Of a stretch of DNA of 9,423 nt, positions 7,095-9,423 are shown in pieces. The notes beneath the pieces are model-generated. The model was not told the origin of the DNA. It saw only the letters and a list, made by a program, of their open reading frames with translations, and did no database searches. The DNA comes from Ignavibacteriaceae bacterium (GTDB lineage Bacteria > Bacteroidota > Ignavibacteria > Ignavibacteriales > Ignavibacteriaceae): positions 1 to 9,423 of the forward strand of contig JANWIS010000052.1 in assembly GCA_025449775.1 (NCBI GenBank), in the 5' to 3' direction. Position numbers and translations under genes: made by a program. Each line of letters begins with the position of its first letter. Within the stretch, counting starts at the first letter, position 1.

Positions 7095-7345
7095 TTTTGA
7101 ATGAACTTAATTAAAAAATGAGTGTAAATATATTCATTGAAGAAAAGATTTACAAACAGAGTTCCCAAGACATTTAATGAATGATTTATTATTTAAAATC
7201 ACCCTGTCTGCTAATATTGTTCATTACAAAAATAGTATATTCAAAATGAAATGAATGTGTTGTTATCTTCTAAAATTCTCTAATTATTTACGTTTATTTA
7301 CTATTTTAGGTTATTATTTCTTGTTATTTATCTCCCAAAAATAAA
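7095..7345. other. Divergent intergenic region
   Basis: This 251-base AT-rich stretch separates the fab cluster from the ABC exporter genes. It contains the minus-strand promoter above. I see no convincing plus-strand promoter for the ABC genes; TTGTTA at 7260 with TAATTA or TTATTT about 15-18 bases later is only a weak candidate. There is no open reading frame of note, no tRNA-like fold and no terminator. The ABC start codon is preceded by an A-rich run without a Shine-Dalgarno site. Confidence 0.6.
7127..7155 (-). promoter_or_regulatory. Predicted sigma70-like promoter of the rpmF-plsX-fab cluster
   Basis: Reading the minus strand, TTGTAA (7155-7150, four of six matches to TTGACA) and TATATT (7132-7127, five of six to TATAAT) are separated by exactly 17 bases. 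Transcription would start near 7120, giving a leader of about 26 bases before the ATG at 7094. The same bases also read as TTTG-N20-TATATTTA, close to the Bacteroidota pattern TTTG-N19-TAnnTTTG, so it may suit either sigma type. It rests on consensus matching in AT-rich DNA. Confidence 0.45.
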
Positions 7346-8248
7346 ATGCTGATTGTTAAAAATCTTATTAAAAAATTTAATAACACCATAGCGGTAAATG
7401 ATGTTTCTTTTACAGTCAGTCCGGGAAAAATATTCGGATTACTTGGACCAAATGGAGCCGGAAAAACAACGACAATCAGAACTATTTTAAATATCATTAA
7501 ACCTTCATCGGGTGAAATACTATTTGATAGTCAGCAGATTTCCTACGAATATTATAATATTATCGGGTACCTGCCTGAAGAAAGAGGTCTTTACAAAAAA
7601 AGTAAAGTGATTGATGTACTACTCTATTTTGCAGCATTAAAGAACGTCAGTAAGAATGAAGCAATTCCACTTGCAGATGGATGGCTGAAGAAACTGAACA
7701 TTATCGGATACAGAGAAAAAAAAATAGAACAACTTTCCAAAGGCAACCAGCAGAAAGTTCAGCTTATAGCAGCAATACTTCATAATCCAAAATTACTGAT
7801 ACTCGATGAACCGTTTACCGGGTTCGATCCAATAAACCAGCAGGAAGTTAAAGATCTGATTTTATCTTTAATGTCTGAAGGCAAAACGATAATCCTGTCA
7901 ACTCACCAAATGGAGCTTGCAGAAAAATTGTGTGATGATATTTTGCTAATCGATAAAGGAAAAGAAGTCTGCAAAGGGAAGCTTTCTGATATTAAAAAAA
8001 GATTTAGTGGAAACAATATTCGAATTGGATTTACAAAGAATGGAGATTTAGTAAAACAATTTCCTGAAATATTAAAGCTTGATAATTACAACAACTATTC
8101 GGATATACAACTGAGAGACGATGTAACACCGTCTGACTTTCTGAAAAAACTTGTTGACAAAGTTGAAGTGAATCATTTTTCAATTATTGAACCCACATTA
8201 AACAAAATATTTATAGACCTGATTGAAGAGCACTCTGAGCTGAAATGA
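7346..8248 (+). CDS. ABC transporter ATP-binding protein (COG4152/YhaQ-like, DUF4162)
   Basis: This 300-residue cytoplasmic ATPase should power the permease encoded next. It has Walker A GPNGAGKT (34-41), Walker B LLILDEP (150-156) with catalytic Glu155, and the H-loop His187 (STHQME). The signature is LSKGNQQK (130-137) instead of LSGGQ. The Q-loop region reads YLPEERGLY, without the usual Gln. Both variants are, as I recall, normal for the COG4152 branch. After residue about 220, a C-terminal extension ending in the IEPTLNKIFIDLI segment fits DUF4162. Homologues such as YhaQ and NatA partner NatB/YhaP-type exporters of ions or unknown substrates, so the cargo cannot be named. The TGA stop overlaps the next ATG (ATGA), so the two genes are coupled. 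All ATPase residues are intact. Confidence 0.93.
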   Translation: MLIVKNLIKKFNNTIAVNDVSFTVSPGKIFGLLGPNGAGKTTTIRTILNIIKPSSGEILFDSQQISYEYYNIIGYLPEERGLYKKSKVIDVLLYFAALKNVSKNEAIPLADGWLKKLNIIGYREKKIEQLSKGNQQKVQLIAAILHNPKLLILDEPFTGFDPINQQEVKDLILSLMSEGKTIILSTHQMELAEKLCDDILLIDKGKEVCKGKLSDIKKRFSGNNIRIGFTKNGDLVKQFPEILKLDNYNNYSDIQLRDDVTPSDFLKKLVDKVEVNHFSIIEPTLNKIFIDLIEEHSELK

Positions 8249-9423
8249 AAAAAATAATTGCGATAGCCAAGTGGGAATATCTTGAGAAGGTAAAGACAAA
8301 AACCTTCATAGTATCGTTAATAATTACTCCAATTATTATCATACTTTTTTCGATTGTCCCATCACTTCTATTCAGAGATGAAGCGCCAAGAGTTGAACAG
8401 ATCGGGATTGCTGATACTTCCGGAATTTATTTTTATGAACTGAGAGAAGAGCTTGCAAAATTCCATTTAGAAGATGGAAGGGAAAATTACTTTTTTATAA
8501 ACATGTCCGTGATCAAAAAAGATTTTGAAGAGATGAAAAAAATCGCAGATAGAAATGTGCTGAATAATCTTCTTGAGGGATATTTATTGATTTATCACGG
8601 CGGAAGTGATTCAGTTTATACAGAATACAGAACCAAAACACTGGGAAATTTTAAAAATGTTTCCCGGTTTGAAGCAGCTCTGAATTCGATCAGGATAAAA
8701 CAAAAGCTTAAAGCAGAAGGAATTGATACAAGCCTTGTAACTTATATTGAGAATAGGGTTGCAGTTGAACAAAAGAAAATTGAAGAAGCCTGAAGAGTTT
8801 ATGAGATCGATTTTATAACAACATTTTTTTTATCAATAGTCCTGATACTTTTGTTAATGATGACTGTTATTTATTCGGGGCAAATGCTTGTAAGAAGCAT
8901 GATTGAAGAAAAATCAAGCCGCTTAATTGAAATGCTTGTATCAAGCAGCACTCCTGATGAAATTTTAACCGGGAAAATACTTGGGCTCGGATCACTTGGG
9001 CTTACGCAAATGCTGATCTGGACTGTGATAGGTTTAGGTTTGGTTGGCAGTGCAATTGTTCCAGTAAATGCATTTAAAAATATTCTGCCAATGCTTGTTT
9101 ATTTTATTTTGGGATTTTTATTTTATACAACGTTATTTGTTGGCATTGGTTCGGCTGTAAATACTGAACAGGAAGCTCAGCAGATAACAACATATCTCAG
9201 CCTAATTCTTATGCTTCCTGTAATAATAGCAATGCCGGCTATACAAAATCCTGATTTTATTGTAACAAAAATTTTTTCTTACCTACCGCTTACAATTCCA
9301 ACTGTTATGCTTCTTCGGCTGAATGTTCACGAAGTACCAATTGCTGAAATCTGGATGTCGATTCTCATCCTTGCTTTATCAATTATCATTGCAATTAAAA
9401 TAAGTGCCAGGATCTTTAGAATA
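8245..9423 (+). CDS. ABC-2 type permease (NatB/YhaP-like), interrupted by an in-frame TGA and cut by the window end
   Basis: This is the membrane half of the exporter. Codons 1-182 give a short cytoplasmic start, TM1 at about 21-43 (many Ile/Leu) and a large soluble domain, as in NatB/COG1668 proteins. Codon 183 is TGA (8791-8793). The same frame then stays open for 210 codons to the last base. It encodes a second hydrophobic helix, the conserved GQMLVRSMIEEKSSRLIEML and SSTPDEILTGKILGLGSLGL stretches, and about four more membrane segments. Family members run a little past 400 residues, so little is missing at the end. Stopping at the TGA would leave one TM helix and no working transporter. 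The first ATG after it (8857) lies inside a TM helix and is a poor restart. The cause, whether nonsense mutation, sequence error or readthrough, is undecided. Confidence 0.85.

Noticed and set aside
7160..7200. Short inverted repeat TTTAA/TTAAA in the divergent region
   Set aside because: Only five or six A-T pairs with a long loop, expected by chance in this composition.
1..9423. Genome-wide reassignment of TGA to Trp or Gly, as in mycoplasmas or Absconditabacteria
   Set aside because: All Trp residues I can place in the conserved proteins are TGG, and in AT-rich DNA a reassigned TGA would be frequent, whereas only two internal TGAs occur in about 3000 codons. ACP, FabG and L32 end where their families normally end when TGA is read as stop.
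8857..9423. Independent second permease gene starting at ATG 8857
   Set aside because: That ATG lies within a predicted membrane helix, and the frame is continuous with the upstream half apart from the single TGA, so this is one gene.

Overview
The window is AT-rich and gene-dense. It holds the rpmF-plsX-fab gene cluster that many bacteria share, read on the minus strand, and a divergently read ABC-2 type exporter. The protein style (a COG4152-type ATPase with YLPEERGLY and LSKGNQQK motifs, a NatB/YhaP-like permease, a DUF3109-like cysteine protein) and the low GC content suggest the Bacteroidota/Ignavibacteriota/Chlorobiota group. This placement is an inference from remembered homologues. 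No rRNA or other phylogenetic marker is present.

Minus strand, 7094 down to 1, in transcription order: a YceD/DUF177 protein, rpmF (ribosomal protein L32), plsX, fabH, fabD, a cysteine-rich DUF3109/YkgJ-like protein, fabG, acpP, fabF and the 5' part of rnc. Most neighbours overlap or lie within about 25 bases. The exceptions are a 115-base gap before acpP and a 72-base gap before fabF. A good sigma70-like promoter sits just upstream of the first gene. FabD, FabH, FabG, FabF and ACP together initiate and elongate fatty acids. PlsX turns the acyl-ACP product into acyl-phosphate for phospholipid synthesis. L32, the DUF177 protein and RNase III tie the cluster to ribosome production.

Plus strand, 7346 to 9423: an ABC ATPase and its membrane partner, overlapping by ATGA. 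The permease runs off the window end.

The most striking feature is that plsX and the ABC permease are each interrupted by one in-frame TGA. In both, the reading frame and the family sequence continue unchanged on the far side. In plsX, a strong hairpin begins 9 bases after the TGA, with a perfect 11-bp inner stem. That is where readthrough-stimulating RNA structures are found. TGA also terminates acpP, fabG, rpmF and the ATPase, and each of those has a second stop within six codons. Wholesale reassignment of TGA is unlikely, because all visible Trp residues use TGG. The possibilities are recent nonsense mutations, assembly or sequencing errors, or real UGA readthrough. The second curiosity is the cysteine-rich protein locked by overlaps between fabD and fabG.
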